DNA from: Corynebacterium uropygiale | GTDB taxonomy: Bacteria > Actinomycetota > Actinomycetes > Mycobacteriales > Mycobacteriaceae | Direction of reading: 5' to 3' | NCBI RefSeq assembly: GCF_021568315.1 | Contig: NZ_JAKGSI010000001.1 | Coordinates: 372,001 to 436,000 of the forward strand | DNA: 64,000 nucleotides | Part shown: positions 62,933 through 64,000 of the stretch, one piece after another | Layout: every line of letters starts with the position of its first letter | How positions within the stretch are numbered: position 1 is the stretch's first letter | Position numbers and translations under genes: made by a program | Notes under the pieces: model-generated | Database searches by the model: none | Told to the model about the DNA's origin: nothing | The model's input: only the letters and a program-made list of their open reading frames with translations

Positions 62933-64000
62933 ATGCGATTTCATGGAGGGGTGCCACTATCGTGGTCTCGGCTAGAGCGGATTCTTTCGGGGCGGCCTGG
63001 TCCGGAGCTTGTGCCTGCAGGCGCGGAGAACGTGCCCGTGCGGGAGCGTGCTCGCGCAGGTGACGGAGGCCCGCGCAGCGGGTTCGCGGAGCTTCACGCC
63101 TGGAGTAGTTACAACTTTCTGCGCGGCGCATCCAATCCGGATGCCATGGTTCACCGAGCTGTCGAGCTTGGTCTCGACGGCCTGTCCCTCCTGGACAGAG
63201 ACGGTTTCTATGGGGCTATGCGCAGTGCGGAGGCGGCCGCCACGTGGGGGCTGCCGCTCGTCCTCGGGGCGGAGCTCAGTCTCCACGAGGGGGTCTTGCC
63301 TGTCCTCTGCCGGAGCCCTGAGGGGTACCGGCAGCTCTCCCGTCTTATCGCCCGGGCGCGCATGGCGGGTGGGGCGAAGGGGAACGTGCTCTACCCCCCT
63401 CTTGAGGACGTGCTGAACGAGTCGGGCGGGGAGTGGCTTCTCCTTCTCGATCACACGTGGGAGTCCAGGGTAGAACAGATGATCGACATTCTTGGTCCGG
63501 AGAATGTGCTCCGCGAGTACGCCGTGACCATGCAACCGACAGACGTGGATCACCACCGCGTCGTTGATCGTTACCCCGTTCCCCGCGGGATTGCGACGGC
63601 CCGCCCGGCGGCTGCCGCCGTGGGCGATGGCGACCTCGCCCGGGCCCTCGATGCGCTGGCCGAACGCGAGTCTGTCCAGGTAGCTCGAGGCCGAACCCAC
63701 CCGATGGGGGCGCCATGGCTGCGCTCGGCTGCACAGATGCGCCAGATGCTCCCACACCGTCCCGAGCTCCTGAGCACCACTGTGGAGATTGTTGACGAAT
63801 GCGCCTTCACCCTCGACCTTGTCGCGCCGGAGCTGCCCCGCTGGGATGTGCCCGACGGCCACACGGAGATGAGCTGGCTCAGGCATCGGGTCAGGGAGAC
63901 GTTTGACGGTCGCTACCAGGCCTTTTCCCCTTTCCTCCGCGAGCGTGCGAAGCAGCAGATCGAGTATGAGCTGGGGCTCATTGAGCAATTGAACTTCCCG
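62933..64000 (+). CDS. dnaE2: Error-prone DNA polymerase III alpha DnaE2, N-terminal part
   Basis: The first 356 codons; the gene runs off the window. The PHP domain starts with FAELHAWSSYNFLRGASNPD, in which the metal-binding HxH of DnaE1 is degenerate, as typical for DnaE2. GLPLVLGAELSLHEGVLPVLCR and QQIEYELGLIEQLNF continue the DnaE2 pattern. It performs damage-induced mutagenic synthesis with ImuA' and ImuB, encoded 5-7 kb upstream. It carries a LexA-like motif, a leaderless start, and is divergent from metQ. Confidence 0.9.
   Translation, partial: MRFHGGVPLSWSRLERILSGRPGPELVPAGAENVPVRERARAGDGGPRSGFAELHAWSSYNFLRGASNPDAMVHRAVELGLDGLSLLDRDGFYGAMRSAEAAATWGLPLVLGAELSLHEGVLPVLCRSPEGYRQLSRLIARARMAGGAKGNVLYPPLEDVLNESGGEWLLLLDHTWESRVEQMIDILGPENVLREYAVTMQPTDVDHHRVVDRYPVPRGIATARPAAAAVGDGDLARALDALAERESVQVARGRTHPMGAPWLRSAAQMRQMLPHRPELLSTTVEIVDECAFTLDLVAPELPRWDVPDGHTEMSWLRHRVRETFDGRYQAFSPFLRERAKQQIEYELGLIEQLNFP

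Overview
The window is GC-rich actinobacterial DNA whose gene order points to the genus Corynebacterium. Four features support this: (i) the spc/alpha ribosomal clusters carry a fdhD-type insertion between rplE and rpsH; (ii) an ESX-4 type VII secretion locus lies between truA and rplM-rpsI-glmM, as in mycolic-acid actinobacteria; (iii) whcB, sigD, rsdA, guaB, guaB3 and guaA occur in that order; (iv) metQNI lies beside dnaE2 with an McbR-like operator. The species cannot be named from sequence alone.

Layout. 1-50: the start of an ABC ATPase gene leaving the window. 308-1553: rplN-rplX-rplE. 1729-4534: an inserted group made of a formate/nitrite channel (+) and a DUF6457-fdhD-aldo/keto reductase operon (-), without a formate dehydrogenase. 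4828-15043: rpsH-rplF-rplR-rpsE-rpmD-rplO, secY-adk-map, an L,D-transpeptidase, infA, then rpsM-rpsK-rpsD-rpoA-rplQ. 15150-31972: a small membrane protein, truA, a large membrane protein and the ESX-4 locus. The ESX-4 genes are eccB, mycP, eccD, eccC, an Rv3446c-like gene and an esx pair. A putative 10-methyl fatty acid operon (FAD oxidoreductase plus SAM methyltransferase) lies between eccB and mycP. 32467-34923: rplM-rpsI and glmM. 34999-37131: three poorly characterised genes that I read as an envelope or type VII-associated cassette. 37118-46366: a hydrolase, glmS-alr-tsaE, an AspT/SucE-type exporter, a methyltransferase and tsaB-rimI-tsaD. 46486-48416: groES-groEL under a CIRCE operator. 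48501-54840: whcB, sigD-rsdA, guaB-guaB3-guaA. 55227-64000: two small membrane proteins, imuA'-imuB, a lipoprotein, an Apd1-like ferredoxin, metQNI and the first 356 codons of dnaE2.

How the genes work together. Most of the window is translation, export (SecY, ESX-4) and cell-envelope precursor supply (GlmM, GlmS, Alr, L,D-transpeptidase). Regulatory signals readable directly are a CIRCE element over the tsaD stop codon, an McbR-like box before metQ, and a shared LexA-like motif (TCGAAC-N4-GTGCTA) at both imuA' and dnaE2. Eleven genes have a -10 hexamer 6-9 nt before the start codon and no Shine-Dalgarno, which indicates widespread leaderless transcription.

The least explained parts are the three-gene cassette after glmM, the fatty-acid genes inside the ESX-4 locus, the hydrolase with no serine nucleophile beside glmS, a 13-codon micro-ORF coupled to rpsE, and the formate-related insertion lacking its enzyme. 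All calls come from reading the sequence; no database search was possible.
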